Assembly: GCF_007828835.1 (NCBI RefSeq)
Contig: NZ_VIVL01000003.1
Span: forward strand, 558,001 to 622,000
Source: Variovorax beijingensis
GTDB lineage: Bacteria; Pseudomonadota; Gammaproteobacteria; Burkholderiales; Burkholderiaceae_C
Direction: 5' to 3'
Length of the DNA: 64,000 nt
The notes beneath the pieces are model-generated. The model was not told the DNA's origin and made no database searches. It saw only the letters and a list, made by a program, of their open reading frames with translations. A program made the position numbers and the translations under genes. Position 1 is the first letter of the stretch. Each line of letters starts with the position of its first letter. This document shows, in pieces, positions 47,686 through 57,570 of this stretch.

Positions 47686-47701
47686 GGCAACCGAGGTTGC
47701 C
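47686..47701. promoter_or_regulatory. Palindrome GGCAACC-GA-GGTTGCC
   Basis: A perfect 7+2+7 palindrome in the 250-bp non-coding stretch (47553-47802), 48 bp upstream of an orphan terminator. It may be an operator or the first stem of a small RNA. Confidence 0.4.
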
Positions 47702-47749
47702 AGCACAACAAGAAGACACGTCACACATATCGGGGGGACAGGGAGGATC

Positions 47750-47784
47750 GCCCGGCGCATCAGTGGTGCGCCGGGCATTTTTTT
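47750..47784 (+). terminator. Strong intrinsic terminator with no gene ahead of it
   Basis: GCCCGGCGCA (47750-47759), a 7-nt loop and TGCGCCGGGC (47767-47776) make a perfect 10-bp stem followed by ATTTTTTT. It is oriented for plus-strand transcripts. The nearest plus-strand gene upstream is rdgC, 660 bp away with a minus-strand gene in between, so a short unannotated transcript ending here is likely. radA ends at 47803 on the other strand. Confidence 0.85.
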
Positions 47785-47802
47785 GCGCAATCGATCCCTC
47801 GG

Positions 47803-49191
47803 TCAGTCGAGGCGGCGCACGATCTCCATCGCCTCCTCGATGCGCTCGACGGCATGGATGGTCAGGCCCTCGATCTCCTTCGCGCCCTTGCGCGGCGCGT
47901 TGGCCTTGGGCACCACGGCCACGCTGAAGCCGAGCTTGGCCGCTTCGCGCAGGCGCTCCTGGCCGCGCGGCGCGGGGCGCACTTCGCCGGCCAGCCCGAC
48001 CTCGCCGAAGGCGATGAAGCCCTTGGGCAGCGGCTTGCCGCGCAGGCTCGAGGTGATGGCGAGCATCACGGCCAGGTCGGCCGCCGGCTCGCTGATGCGT
48101 ACGCCGCCCACCGCGTTCACGAACACGTCCTGGTCCATGCAGGCCACGCCGGCGTGGCGGTGCAGCACGGCCAGCAGCATCGCGAGGCGGTCGCGGTCCA
48201 GGCCCACCGACAGGCGGCGCGGGCTCGGCCCGCCGTTGTCGACCAGCGCCTGGATCTCCACCAGCATCGGCCGCGTGCCTTCGAGCGTGACCAGCACCAC
48301 GCTGCCGGGCACCGGCTCGGCATGCTGGCTCAGGAAGATCGCGCTCGGGTTGGCCACGCCCTTCAGGCCGCGCTCGGTCATCGCGAACACGCCGATCTCG
48401 TTGACGGCGCCGAAGCGGTTCTTGATGGCGCGCACGAGGCGGAAGCTCGAATGCGTGTCGCCTTCGAAATACAGCACCGTGTCGACCATGTGCTCGAGCA
48501 CGCGCGGTCCCGCGAGCGCACCCTCCTTGGTGACGTGGCCCACCAGCACCACGGCCGTGCCGCTGGTCTTGGCAAAGCGCGTGAGGTGGGCCGCGCATTC
48601 GCGCACCTGGGCCACCGAGCCTGGCGCGGAGGTGAGCTGGTCGGAATACACCGTCTGGATCGAGTCGATCACCGCGATGGCCGGACGCGTGGCGTCGAGC
48701 GTGGCGATGATCTTCTCGAGCTGGATCTCGGCCAGCACCTGCACCTGCGAGTGGTCCAGGCCGAGGCGCCTGGAACGCAGCGCCACCTGCGCGCCGCTTT
48801 CCTCGCCGGTGACGTAGAGCGCGTTCTGCCCCGCGCGCTGCAGCGCATCGACCGCCTGCAGCAGCAGCGTCGACTTGCCGATGCCCGGATCGCCGCCGAT
48901 CAGCGTGACGCCCCCCGAGACGATGCCGCCGCCCAGCACGCGGTCGAGCTCGTCGAGCCCGGTGGGCGTGCGCGCGACGTCGGTCGCTTCTATTTCGGAG
49001 AGGGTCGCGAGTTCGGACACGCCCGCGAGCGCGGCGTACTGCGTGCCGAAGCGGTTGTTGGCCGGGCCGCTGCCGCCCGCCACCTGTTCGATGAGAGTGT
49101 TCCAGGCGCCGCAGCTCGGGCACTTGCCGAGCCACTTGGGGCTGGTGCCGCCGCATTCGCTGCAGACGAAAGTTGTTTTGTCCTTGGCCAT
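47803..49191 (-). CDS. radA: DNA repair protein RadA
   Basis: 462 residues. N-terminal zinc finger C10-C13-C24-C27, RecA-like ATPase with Walker A GGDPGIGKST near 100, the RadA-specific KNRFG motif (IKNRFGAVNEIG) and a C-terminal Lon-protease-like domain. RadA is a helicase that promotes branch migration in recombination. Divergent from hpaR with 99 bp between them. Confidence 0.96.
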   Translation of the reverse strand: MAKDKTTFVCSECGGTSPKWLGKCPSCGAWNTLIEQVAGGSGPANNRFGTQYAALAGVSELATLSEIEATDVARTPTGLDELDRVLGGGIVSGGVTLIGGDPGIGKSTLLLQAVDALQRAGQNALYVTGEESGAQVALRSRRLGLDHSQVQVLAEIQLEKIIATLDATRPAIAVIDSIQTVYSDQLTSAPGSVAQVRECAAHLTRFAKTSGTAVVLVGHVTKEGALAGPRVLEHMVDTVLYFEGDTHSSFRLVRAIKNRFGAVNEIGVFAMTERGLKGVANPSAIFLSQHAEPVPGSVVLVTLEGTRPMLVEIQALVDNGGPSPRRLSVGLDRDRLAMLLAVLHRHAGVACMDQDVFVNAVGGVRISEPAADLAVMLAITSSLRGKPLPKGFIAFGEVGLAGEVRPAPRGQERLREAAKLGFSVAVVPKANAPRKGAKEIEGLTIHAVERIEEAMEIVRRLD

Positions 49192-49256
49192 GCAGCGAGT
49201 TTAGGTGTCCGCACAAACCCTGATGCCGAACGGCTTGGAAAGCGTTTGCCAATCAT

Positions 49257-49268
49257 TTAACATGTTAA
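49257..49268. promoter_or_regulatory. Palindrome TTAACATGTTAA, candidate HpaR operator
   Basis: A perfect 12-bp palindrome in an AT-rich patch, 22 bp before the hpaR start. MarR-family proteins such as HpaR bind such palindromes in their own promoter. It would control hpaR and the hpa operon that follows it, and may affect radA. Confidence 0.6.
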
Positions 49269-49290
49269 GTAATTTGGAAAGGCACCGCGC

Positions 49291-49725
49291 TTGAGCACCA
49301 CCTTCGCCCACCGCAACCTCCCGCGTCTGCTGCTGCAGGCGCGCGAAGCCGTCATGGCCCACACGCGGCCCAGCCTGCGCGAGCACGCGCTGTCCGACCA
49401 GCAGTGGCGCGTGCTGCGCGTGCTCGGCGAGAACGGTGCGGTCGAAACCGGCCGCGTGGCGCGCGAGGCCTTCATCCTCGGCCCCAGCCTCACGGGCGTG
49501 CTCGCGCGCATGGAGCGAGACGACCTCATCACCCGCAGCCGCGACCCCGAGGACCAGCGCCGCACCGTGGTCGAGGCGACGGCGCACGGAATGAAGCTGG
49601 TGAAGAAGCTGTCCTCGAGCATCGAGTCGCACTACCAGTGGCTGGAGCAGTCGCTGGGCAAGACCAAGCTGACGCAGCTGTATGGGCTGCTGGACGAACT
49701 GATCGCGCTGGAGCAACCCGAATGA
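49291..49725 (+). CDS. hpaR: MarR-family regulator of homoprotocatechuate operon
   Basis: 144 residues from a TTG start with GGAAAGG upstream. The winged-helix region reads LSDQQWRVLRVLGENGAVET then AREAFILGPSLTGVLARMER with the wing RDPEDQRR. HpaR represses the hpa meta-cleavage genes until homoprotocatechuate or hydroxyphenylacetates are present. It heads the hpa operon and overlaps hpaG1 by ATGA. Confidence 0.92.
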   Translation: MSTTFAHRNLPRLLLQAREAVMAHTRPSLREHALSDQQWRVLRVLGENGAVETGRVAREAFILGPSLTGVLARMERDDLITRSRDPEDQRRTVVEATAHGMKLVKKLSSSIESHYQWLEQSLGKTKLTQLYGLLDELIALEQPE

Positions 49726-50357
49726 CCTCCTCCCCTTTCCTGCCGACCGGCACCGTGTACGGCACGCTGCTGAACTTCCGCGCCGAGCTCGATGCGCTCG
49801 CGCCGCAGATGACGCAGCCACCCTACAAGGCACCGCCGAAGGCGCCGGTGCTCTATGTGAAGACGGCCAACACCTGGAGCCCGCACGGCAGCGCCATCGC
49901 GGTGCCTTCGTCCGTGCCAGAAGTGGAGATCGGCGCGAGCATCGGCATGGTGATCGGTGCCGAGGGCGACGTCGAGGGCTTCGTGCTGATGAACGACCTC
50001 TCGATTCCGCATGCGAGCTTCTTCCGCCCGCCCGTGAAGTTCAAGTGCGTCGATGGGTTCCTGGGCATCGGCCCGGTGCTGCGCGATGCGCAGGAGGTGG
50101 CCGACCCCGCGCACTTCCACGTCGAGGTGCGCATCAATGGGGAGTTGAAGCAATCGATCGATTTCTCGCAGCTCGTGCGGCCGGCGCAGCAGCTGCTCAC
50201 CGACGTGGGCGAGTTCATGACGCTCGCGCATGGCGACGTGCTGATGCTCGGCTGCGACGCCGGCCGGCCGCTGGCGCGTGCGGGCGACCGCATCGAGATT
50301 TCCGCGCCGGGGTTCGAGAGCCTCTGCAACACGCTCGTGCAGGAGGCCGCCGCATGA
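49722..50357 (+). CDS. hpaG1: HpaG N-terminal-type subunit (OPET decarboxylase/HHDD isomerase)
   Basis: 211 residues of the fumarylacetoacetate hydrolase fold. In E. coli HpaG is one chain with two homologous halves; here the halves are separate genes. This one corresponds to the first half (GTVYGTLLNFRAELDAL, later VLMNDLSIPHASFFRPPV). The pair decarboxylates and isomerises the ring-cleavage product on its way to 2-oxohept-4-enedioate. Coupled by ATGA to both neighbours. Confidence 0.88.
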   Translation: MTSSPFLPTGTVYGTLLNFRAELDALAPQMTQPPYKAPPKAPVLYVKTANTWSPHGSAIAVPSSVPEVEIGASIGMVIGAEGDVEGFVLMNDLSIPHASFFRPPVKFKCVDGFLGIGPVLRDAQEVADPAHFHVEVRINGELKQSIDFSQLVRPAQQLLTDVGEFMTLAHGDVLMLGCDAGRPLARAGDRIEISAPGFESLCNTLVQEAAA

Positions 50358-51124
50358 AGCACGCACGCGTCATCTTCGAAGGCCGCGAGCACACCGGCAC
50401 CGCACACGACTTCAACGGCCAGGCCGACGCCGCCGTGCGGCTGGACGACGGCCGCGTCGTGCCGCAGGAACAGCTCGTCTGGCTGCCGCCGCTCGCGCCC
50501 ACGCCGCGCCCGCGCACCATCCTCGCGCTCGGCCTCAACTACGCCGATCACGCGAAGGAACTCGAGTTCAAGGCGCCCGAGGAGCCGCTGGTGTTCATCA
50601 AGGGCCAGAGCACGCTGATCGGCCACCGGCAGTTCACGCACCGGCCGGCTGGCGTGCAGTTCATGCACTACGAGTGCGAGCTCGCCATCGTGATCGGCAA
50701 GACCGCAAAGCACGTGAAGCGCGATGACGCCTGCGACTTCATCGGCGGCTACACCGTGGCCAATGACTACGCGATCCGCGACTACCTGGAGAACTGGTAC
50801 CGCCCCAACCTGCGCGTGAAGAACCGCGACACCTGTACGCCGCTGGGCCCGTGGTTCGTCGATGCGGCCGACGTGCCCGATCCGATGGCGCTCGCATTGA
50901 AGACCACGGTGAACGGCACCGTCACGCAGCAGGGCAGCACGCGCGACATGATCTTCGACGCGCCCTTCCTCATCGAGTATTTCAGCCGCTTCATGACGCT
51001 GTCGCCGGGCGACCTGATCCTCACGGGCACGCCCGACGGCGTGGTCGACTGCAAGCCGGGCGATGTGGTCGTCTGCGCGATCGAAGGCATCGGGGCCCTG
51101 GTCAACACCATCGACGCGGCCTGA
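50354..51124 (+). CDS. hpaG2: HpaG C-terminal-type subunit (HHDD isomerase/OPET decarboxylase)
   Basis: 256 residues of the same fold. Metal-binding acidic residues lie in HYECELAIVIGK, and the TGTPDGVVDCKPGD stretch is typical. ILALGLNYADHAKEL opens the catalytic core. It starts inside the end of hpaG1. A 41-bp gap and a Bug protein gene follow. Confidence 0.9.
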   Translation: MKHARVIFEGREHTGTAHDFNGQADAAVRLDDGRVVPQEQLVWLPPLAPTPRPRTILALGLNYADHAKELEFKAPEEPLVFIKGQSTLIGHRQFTHRPAGVQFMHYECELAIVIGKTAKHVKRDDACDFIGGYTVANDYAIRDYLENWYRPNLRVKNRDTCTPLGPWFVDAADVPDPMALALKTTVNGTVTQQGSTRDMIFDAPFLIEYFSRFMTLSPGDLILTGTPDGVVDCKPGDVVVCAIEGIGALVNTIDAA

Positions 51125-51165
51125 ATTTTTTCCTGTCACACACAAAAAAAGCGGAGACAAGCACC

Positions 51166-52158
51166 ATGAAAGCCAGAAAGAAAATGCCCGGCGTGGCAGC
51201 CATGCTCGTGGCGCTGAGCGCCTCGGTGCTCGCGCTCGGCGCGTCCGCGCAAACCGCAGCCTACCCGGCCAAGCCCGTGCGCTGGGTGGTGGGCTACCCG
51301 GCCGGCGGTGGCACCGATTTTCTCGCACGCACGGTCGGCGCGCAGGTGTCGCAGCAGATGGGCCAGCCGGTGCTGGTCGACAACAAGCCCGGCGCGGGCG
51401 CGATCATCGCGTCGGAGAACGTGGCGCGCTCGCCCGGCGACGGCTACACCGTGTTCTCGGCCGACAACGGCGTGCTGATCTACAACCCCGCGCTCTACAG
51501 GAAACTGCCCTACGACGCCGAGAAAGACTTCGCGCTCGTCGGCATGATGGGCCGCTCGCCGCTCATCATCACGGCCGCGCCCAATGCCGGCATCGCCGAT
51601 GCGAAGGCGCTGCTCGCCGCGCTCAAGGCATCGCCCGGCAAGTACAGCATCGCGACGCCGGGTACCGGCAGTCCGCACCACCTGGCGATGGAACTGTTCC
51701 AGCGCGAGGCCGGCGTGTCGATGCTGCACGTGCCTTACAAGGGCGGCGCGCCGGCGCTGCAGGACCTGATGGGCGGGCAGGTGCCGCTGATGATGCTCGA
51801 CCTGCCCAGCGGTGTGAGCGCCGTGAAGGCCGGCAAGGTGGTGCCGCTGCTCGCGATGTCGGCCGAGCGCATTGCGCAACTGCCCAACGTGCCCACCGCC
51901 AAGGAACTGGGCTACGCCAACGTCGAGGCCTACACCTGGCAAGGCCTCGTCGCACCCGCCGCCACGCCGAAGGAAGTGCAGGCGAAGCTGGGCGCGGAGC
52001 TGCAGAAGGCCATGGCCGATGGCGGCGTGCGCCAGAAGCTCTACGACGCGGGCTGGGAAGCCCGCCCTGCAGACGCCGCCGAAATGACGCGCTACACCGA
52101 CGCCGAGCGCAAGAAGTGGCATGCCCTGATCAAGGCGCGCGACATCAAACTCGATTGA
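51166..52158 (+). CDS. Bug/TctC-type periplasmic binding protein
   Basis: 330 residues. Signal peptide about 1-28 (KARKKMPGVAAMLVALSASV ending ASAQ). The mature start YPAKPVRWVVGYPAGGGTDF and the KPGAGAIIASENVARSPGDG region are standard for the family. It is inside the hpa operon, so it probably binds a hydroxyphenylacetate or related acid. No TctA/TctB genes are close. Confidence 0.9.
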   Translation: MKARKKMPGVAAMLVALSASVLALGASAQTAAYPAKPVRWVVGYPAGGGTDFLARTVGAQVSQQMGQPVLVDNKPGAGAIIASENVARSPGDGYTVFSADNGVLIYNPALYRKLPYDAEKDFALVGMMGRSPLIITAAPNAGIADAKALLAALKASPGKYSIATPGTGSPHHLAMELFQREAGVSMLHVPYKGGAPALQDLMGGQVPLMMLDLPSGVSAVKAGKVVPLLAMSAERIAQLPNVPTAKELGYANVEAYTWQGLVAPAATPKEVQAKLGAELQKAMADGGVRQKLYDAGWEARPADAAEMTRYTDAERKKWHALIKARDIKLD

Positions 52159-52178
52159 ACCGGACCGGACATTTCTCC

Positions 52179-53645
52179 ATGCAACAGATCGACCATCTCA
52201 TCGGCGGCAAGTCCGTCGCCGGCAGCGACTACTTCGAAACCGTCAACCCCGCCACGCAGGAGGTGCTGGCCGAAGTCGCCTCGGGCGGCGAGGCCGAAGT
52301 GAATGCGGCCGTGGCCGCCGCCAAGGAGGCCTTCCCGAAGTGGGCCGGCCTGCCCGCGCCCGAGCGCGCCAAGCTCATCCGCAAGCTCGGAGACCTGATC
52401 GCCCGGCACGTGCCCGAAATCGCGCAGACCGAGACCAACGACTGCGGCCAGGTCATTTCGCAAACGGGCAAGCAGTTGATCCCCCGCGCGGCCGACAACT
52501 TCTATTACTTCGCCGAGATGTGCACGCGCGTGGACGGCCACACCTATCCCACGCCCACGCACCTGAACTACACGCTGTTCCATCCGGTGGGCGTGTGCGC
52601 ACTCATCAGCCCGTGGAACGTGCCGTTCATGACGGCCACCTGGAAGGTCGCGCCCTGCCTGGCCTTCGGCAACACCGCGGTACTGAAGATGAGCGAGCTC
52701 TCGCCGCTGACAGCTGCGCGCCTGGGCGAACTCGCGCTCGAAGCGGGCATTCCCGCCGGCGTGCTGAACCTGGTGCACGGCTACGGCAAGGAAGCCGGCG
52801 AGCCGCTCGTGGCGCACCCCGATGTGCGCGCGATCTCGTTCACCGGCTCCACCGCCACGGGCAACCGCATCGTGAAGAGCGCGGGCCTGAAAAAGTTCAG
52901 CATGGAACTCGGCGGCAAGAGCCCGTTCGTGATCTTCGACGACGCCGACCTCGACCGCGCGCTCGACGCGGCCGTGTTCATGATCTTCAGCAACAACGGC
53001 GAGCGCTGCACGGCCGGCTCGCGCATCCTGGTGCAGCAGTCGATCTACGCCGGCTTTGCCGCCAGGTTCGCCGAGCGCGCCAGGCGCATCACCGTGGGCG
53101 ACCCGCTCGACGAGAAGACCATCGTGGGCCCGATGATCTCGCAGGCGCACCTGGCCAAGGTGCGCAGCTACATCGAGCTGGGGCCGAAGGAAGGCGCGAC
53201 GCTGCTGTGCGGTGGCCTCGAGGCGCCAGCGAACCTGCCCGACCGCGTGAAGAAGGGCAACTACGTGATGCCCACCGTGTTCGCCGATGTCGACAACCGC
53301 ATGAAGATCGCTCAGGACGAGATCTTCGGGCCGGTCGCCTGCCTGATTCCGTTCAAGGACGAGGCGCACGCAATCGAACTCGCCAACGACATCGCCTACG
53401 GCCTCAGCAGCTACGTGTGGACCGAGAACATCGGCAAGGCCCACCGCGTGGCCGCTGCGGTGGAGGCCGGCATGTGCTTCGTCAACAGCCAGAACGTCAG
53501 AGACCTTCGCCAGCCCTTCGGTGGCACCAAGGCCTCGGGCACGGGGCGCGAGGGCGGCACGTGGAGCTACGAAGTGTTCTGCGAGCCGAAGAACATTGCG
53601 GTATCGATGGGCTCGCACCACATCCCGCATTGGGGCATGGCATGA
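52179..53645 (+). CDS. hpaE: 5-Carboxymethyl-2-hydroxymuconate semialdehyde dehydrogenase
   Basis: 488 residues. It oxidises the ring-cleavage semialdehyde with NAD+. The aldehyde dehydrogenase core is complete: NPWNV-type region [26 protein letters not shown] (NAD), Glu in MELGGKSP near 245 and the catalytic Cys near 277 ([12 protein letters not shown]). The C-terminus overlaps the next Bug gene as ATGA. Confidence 0.94.
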   Translation: MQQIDHLIGGKSVAGSDYFETVNPATQEVLAEVASGGEAEVNAAVAAAKEAFPKWAGLPAPERAKLIRKLGDLIARHVPEIAQTETNDCGQVISQTGKQLIPRAADNFYYFAEMCTRVDGHTYPTPTHLNYTLFHPVGVCALISPWNVPFMTATWKVAPCLAFGNTAVLKMSELSPLTAARLGELALEAGIPAGVLNLVHGYGKEAGEPLVAHPDVRAISFTGSTATGNRIVKSAGLKKFSMELGGKSPFVIFDDADLDRALDAAVFMIFSNNGERCTAGSRILVQQSIYAGFAARFAERARRITVGDPLDEKTIVGPMISQAHLAKVRSYIELGPKEGATLLCGGLEAPANLPDRVKKGNYVMPTVFADVDNRMKIAQDEIFGPVACLIPFKDEAHAIELANDIAYGLSSYVWTENIGKAHRVAAAVEAGMCFVNSQNVRDLRQPFGGTKASGTGREGGTWSYEVFCEPKNIAVSMGSHHIPHWGMA

Positions 53646-54616
53646 ACACGCGGCGCCGCACGCTGCTGCAGGGCGCGGCCGCACTCGCCGCGCTGCCCTC
53701 GCTCGCGCGGGCACAGACCGCCTGGCCCCACAAGCCGGTCCGCGTGATCGTGCCCTTCCCGCCCGGCGGCACCACCGACTTCGTCGCGCGCCTCGTAGGC
53801 ACCGAGGTGGCGAAGGCGCTGGGCCAGCCGGTGATCGTCGAGAACAAGCCCGGCGCGGGCACGGTGATCGGCGTCGACTCGGCGGCCAAGGCCGCGCCCG
53901 ACGGCTATACCTTCGTCTGCGTGGCCAACAGCTTCACGGCCAACCAGACGCTGGTCCGCAAGCTGCCCTACGACACGCAGAAAGACCTGCGCCCCGTCGC
54001 GCTCATGGGCATGTCGGAGCATGTGCTGGCCACGCATCCCGCGAGCGGCCTGAAGACGCTGGCCGACCTGCGCAACGCCGCCACGGCCAAGCCCGGCACG
54101 CTGAGCTTCGCCTCCTTCGGCAACGGCACCTCGGCCCACCTGTCGGGCGAGATGCTCAAGCTGCAGATGGGCCTGGACATCATGCACGTGCCCTACAAGG
54201 GCCAGGGCCCCGCACTCACCGACCTGCTCGGCGGGCAGGTGACGATGATGTTCGGCAACTGGCCCGAGTTCCGCAGCCACGTGCAGGGCGGCAAGCTGGT
54301 GGCGCTGGGCATGGCGACCGCGCAGCGCTCGCAATACGCGAGCGCCATACCCACACTGGCGGAACAGGGCGTGCCCATCGAGTCCAATTCGTGGAACGGA
54401 CTGCTGGCGCCCGCTGGCACGCCCGATGCCATCGTGCAGCGCATGAACGCCGAGGTGAACCGCGCGCTCGCGAGCCCCGCGGTGGCCGAAGCCTTCCAGA
54501 AGGGCGGCATCGCGCCGCTGCCAGGCACGCCGGAGCGCTTCGCGGCCTTCATCCAGAGCGAGATCGCGAAGTACGGCGACGTGATCCGCAAGGCCAACAT
54601 CCAGCTCGAAGCCTGA
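53642..54616 (+). CDS. Bug/TctC-type periplasmic binding protein
   Basis: 324 residues with a Tat-like or Sec signal ([18 protein letters not shown] ending ARAQ). The family start [20 protein letters not shown] and [20 protein letters not shown] are present. Second Bug protein of the hpa operon and clearly different in sequence from the one at 51166, so it may bind another substrate of the pathway. Confidence 0.9.
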   Translation: MNTRRRTLLQGAAALAALPSLARAQTAWPHKPVRVIVPFPPGGTTDFVARLVGTEVAKALGQPVIVENKPGAGTVIGVDSAAKAAPDGYTFVCVANSFTANQTLVRKLPYDTQKDLRPVALMGMSEHVLATHPASGLKTLADLRNAATAKPGTLSFASFGNGTSAHLSGEMLKLQMGLDIMHVPYKGQGPALTDLLGGQVTMMFGNWPEFRSHVQGGKLVALGMATAQRSQYASAIPTLAEQGVPIESNSWNGLLAPAGTPDAIVQRMNAEVNRALASPAVAEAFQKGGIAPLPGTPERFAAFIQSEIAKYGDVIRKANIQLEA

Positions 54617-54637
54617 ACGGAACAAGGAGATACGGAC

Positions 54638-55501
54638 ATGGGCCAACTCGCTCTCGCCGCCAAGATCACGCACGTGCCGTCGATGTACCTCTCGGAATTC
54701 CCGGGACCGAACTTCGGCTGCCGCGACGCCGCGATCAACGGGCACAAGGAAATCGACCGGCGCTGCCGCGCGCTGGGCGTGGACACCATCGTGGTGTTCG
54801 ACGTGCACTGGCAGGTCAACAGCGAATACCACATCAACTGCGGCCCGAAGTTCGGCGGTACCTACACCAGCAACGAACTGCCGCACTTCATCAAGAACAT
54901 GCCCTACGCCTACCCCGGCAACCCGGCGCTGGGCCACCTGATCGCCGACATGGCCAACGAGATGGGCGTGAAGAGCCGCGCGCACAGCGACACCACGCTC
55001 GAACTGGAGTACGGCACGCTGGTGCCGATGCGCTACATGAACCCCGACCAGCACTACAAGGTGATCAGCATCAGCGGCTGGTGCGACTGGCACGACCTCA
55101 CCGAGTCGGGCCGCTTCGGCCTCGCGGTGCGCCGCGCGATCGAGGAGCGCTACGAGGGCACGGTGGCGGTGTTCGCGAGCGGCTCGCTCTCGCACCACTT
55201 CGCGGACAACGGCCGCGCCCCCGAATTCATGCACAAGGTCTACGATCCCTTCCTCGAGCAGGTGGACCGCCGCGTGGTCGAACTGTGGAAGGCCGGCGAC
55301 TGGCAGACCTTCGTCGGCATGCTGCCGATGTACGCCGACAAGTGCTGGGGCGAAGGCGACATGCACGACACCGCGATGCTGCTGGGCCTGCTGGGCTGGG
55401 ACCGCTACACCGCGCCGGTGGAGGTGGTCACGCCCTACTTCGGCAGCTCGGGCACGGGGCAGATCAATGCGATCTTCCCGGTCACACCCCTTCCCGTCTG
55501 A
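54638..55501 (+). CDS. hpaD: 3,4-Dihydroxyphenylacetate 2,3-dioxygenase
   Basis: 287 residues. It opens homoprotocatechuate by extradiol cleavage. It belongs to the LigB-like (type III) extradiol class: His residues in [15 protein letters not shown] and the [15 protein letters not shown] segment are expected metal and acid-base residues. AAGGAG precedes the start. The upstream hydroxylase HpaBC is not in the window. Confidence 0.92.
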   Translation: MGQLALAAKITHVPSMYLSEFPGPNFGCRDAAINGHKEIDRRCRALGVDTIVVFDVHWQVNSEYHINCGPKFGGTYTSNELPHFIKNMPYAYPGNPALGHLIADMANEMGVKSRAHSDTTLELEYGTLVPMRYMNPDQHYKVISISGWCDWHDLTESGRFGLAVRRAIEERYEGTVAVFASGSLSHHFADNGRAPEFMHKVYDPFLEQVDRRVVELWKAGDWQTFVGMLPMYADKCWGEGDMHDTAMLLGLLGWDRYTAPVEVVTPYFGSSGTGQINAIFPVTPLPV

Positions 55502-55510
55502 GCACGCACC

Positions 55511-55915
55511 ATGCCCCACCTCGTCATTCTCTACACGCCCAACATCGAAGCCGAGACCGACATGTCGGCGCTGTGCCGCACGCTGGCCGACACCATGCTC
55601 GCGCAGCAGGACGAGACCGGCAAACCGGTGTTCCCCATCGGCGGCACGCGCGTGCTGGCCTATCCCGCTGCGCACTGCGCGGTGGCCGACGGCAAGGCCG
55701 ACTATGCCTTCGTGTACCTCAACATCCGCATGGCCGCGGGGCGCTCGGAGGCCGTGAAGAAAAAAGCCGGCGACGAACTTCTGGCCGCCGTGCGCACGCA
55801 TTTCGAACCGATCTTCGACAAGCGCCACATCGGCATCACACTGCAGATCGACGAAAGCCCGGGCCAGGTGTACGACGGCAAGCACAGCAACCTGCATCCG
55901 CTCTTCAACAAGTAG
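55511..55915 (+). CDS. hpaF: 5-Carboxymethyl-2-hydroxymuconate isomerase
   Basis: 134 residues. A tautomerase-like trimer subunit that uses the N-terminal Pro (Pro2 in MPHLVILY) as base after Met removal. The C-terminal half ([20 protein letters not shown]) is typical. 9 bp after hpaD and 5 bp before hpaH. Confidence 0.92.
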   Translation: MPHLVILYTPNIEAETDMSALCRTLADTMLAQQDETGKPVFPIGGTRVLAYPAAHCAVADGKADYAFVYLNIRMAAGRSEAVKKKAGDELLAAVRTHFEPIFDKRHIGITLQIDESPGQVYDGKHSNLHPLFNK

Positions 55916-55920
55916 AAACC

Positions 55921-56724
55921 ATGCTCACCGCCGACACCATCGCCCAGCTGGCCGCCGAACTGCACGAAAGCGAAAGGTCGCGCGTGCAGGTCGAGCATTT
56001 CTCCAAGCGCTTTCCGGAAATGACCCTCGAGGACGGCTACGCCATCTCGCGCGAATGGGTCAGGCAGAAGATCGCCGAGGGCCGCGTCGTGAAGGGCCAC
56101 AAGATCGGCCTGACCTCGCGTGCCATGCAGCAGTCCAGCCAGATCGACGAACCCGACTACGGCACCTTGCTCGATGACATGTTCTTCGAGCAGGGCGGCG
56201 ACATTCCGTTCAAGCGCTTCATCGCGCCGCGCATCGAGGTGGAGCTGGCCTTCGTCCTCGGCAGGAAGCTGCAGGGGCCGAACGTGAGCATCTTCGACGT
56301 GCTGGCCGCCACCGACTACGTGGTGCCGGCCATCGAGATCATCGACGCGCGCATCGAGCAGTTCGACCGCCACACCAAGGCGCCGCGCAAGGTGTTCGAC
56401 ACCATTGCCGACAACGCGGCCAACGCCGGCATCGTGATGGGCGGCCGGCCGGTCAAGCCCGACGCGGTCGACCTGCGCTGGGTGAGCGCGCTGCTCTACA
56501 AGAACGGCGTGATCGAGGAGTCGGGCGTGGCCGCGGCCGTGCTCAACCACCCGGCCACGGGCGTGGCCTGGCTCGCGAACAAGCTCGCGCCGTGGGACGA
56601 ATGCCTCGAAGCCGGCGAAGTGGTGCTGGGCGGCTCGTTCACGCGGCCCACCACCGCCCTGCCCGGCGACACCTTCCATGCCGACTACGGCCCTCTGGGC
56701 AGCATTGCCTTTCGTCTCATCTAA
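55921..56724 (+). CDS. hpaH: 2-Oxo-hept-4-ene-1,7-dioate hydratase
   Basis: 267 residues of the FAH-fold hydratase type (also HpcG, MhpD). It adds water to the C=C of the oxo-heptenedioate. Family marks: [32 protein letters not shown] with metal-binding acidic residues, and [11 protein letters not shown] near the end. Confidence 0.93.
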   Translation: MLTADTIAQLAAELHESERSRVQVEHFSKRFPEMTLEDGYAISREWVRQKIAEGRVVKGHKIGLTSRAMQQSSQIDEPDYGTLLDDMFFEQGGDIPFKRFIAPRIEVELAFVLGRKLQGPNVSIFDVLAATDYVVPAIEIIDARIEQFDRHTKAPRKVFDTIADNAANAGIVMGGRPVKPDAVDLRWVSALLYKNGVIEESGVAAAVLNHPATGVAWLANKLAPWDECLEAGEVVLGGSFTRPTTALPGDTFHADYGPLGSIAFRLI

Positions 56725-56734
56725 AAGACACACC

Positions 56735-57556
56735 ATGCAAACACCCCTGAACACCTTCAAGCAGGCCATGCAGGCCGGCGAACAGAAGATCGGCCTCTGG
56801 GTCGGCCTGGCCGACGGCTATGCGGCCGAGATCCTGGCCGGCACCGGCTTCGACTGGCTGCTGGTCGACGGCGAGCACGCGCCCAACGACGTGCGCTCGG
56901 TGCTCGCGCAGCTGCAGGGCATCTCCAGCGCCTGGTCGGCACAGCCCGATTCGGAACGCTCGCATCCCGTGGTGCGGGTGCCGGTGGGCGACGTCACGCT
57001 GCTCAAGCAGTACCTGGACATCGGCGCGCAGACCATCCTGGTGCCGATGGTCGACACCGCCGAGCAGGCGGCGCGCATGGTGCAGGGCATGCGCTATCCG
57101 CCCGAAGGCATCCGCGGCATGGGCAGCGCCCTGGCGCGCGCCTCGCGCTGGCAGGCCTATCCGCGCTACCTGCACGAGGCCAACGCGCAAACCTGCCTGT
57201 TGGTGCAGGCCGAGACCGTGGAAGCCATGAAGAACCTCGACGCCATCGCGGCCACGCCGGGCGTGGACGGCGTGTTCATCGGGCCGGCCGACCTGTCGGC
57301 CTCGATGGGCTTCGTCGGCCAGCCGAACCATCCCGAGGTGCAGGCCATGATCGCCGACGCCATCGCGCGCATCCGCAAGGCCGGCAAGGCGCCGGGCATC
57401 CTGTCGACCACCGAGGAGCAGGCGCGCAAGTGGCTGGCCGCCGGCGCGCAGTTCGTGGCGGTGGGCGTGGACACCATCCTGCTCACGGCGGCGGCCAGGC
57501 AGCTGTCGTCCCGGTACAAGAGCGCCGCGAGCGCCGTAACGCCCAGCGGCTACTGA
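56735..57556 (+). CDS. hpaI: 4-Hydroxy-2-oxoheptane-1,7-dioate aldolase
   Basis: 273 residues. It cuts the last intermediate to pyruvate and succinate semialdehyde, with a divalent metal. The base His48 is in VDGEHAPND, metal ligands include Glu in [11 protein letters not shown] and Asp in [11 protein letters not shown]. It completes the hpa ring-cleavage set HpaDEFGHI. Confidence 0.94.
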   Translation: MQTPLNTFKQAMQAGEQKIGLWVGLADGYAAEILAGTGFDWLLVDGEHAPNDVRSVLAQLQGISSAWSAQPDSERSHPVVRVPVGDVTLLKQYLDIGAQTILVPMVDTAEQAARMVQGMRYPPEGIRGMGSALARASRWQAYPRYLHEANAQTCLLVQAETVEAMKNLDAIAATPGVDGVFIGPADLSASMGFVGQPNHPEVQAMIADAIARIRKAGKAPGILSTTEEQARKWLAAGAQFVAVGVDTILLTAAARQLSSRYKSAASAVTPSGY

Positions 57557-57570
57557 CGCTCCTTCGCGCC

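Noticed and set aside
47803..47830. The 47750-47784 hairpin as the radA terminator
   Set aside because: On the minus strand the T-run precedes the stem as A residues and no T-run follows, so it is oriented for plus-strand transcription.
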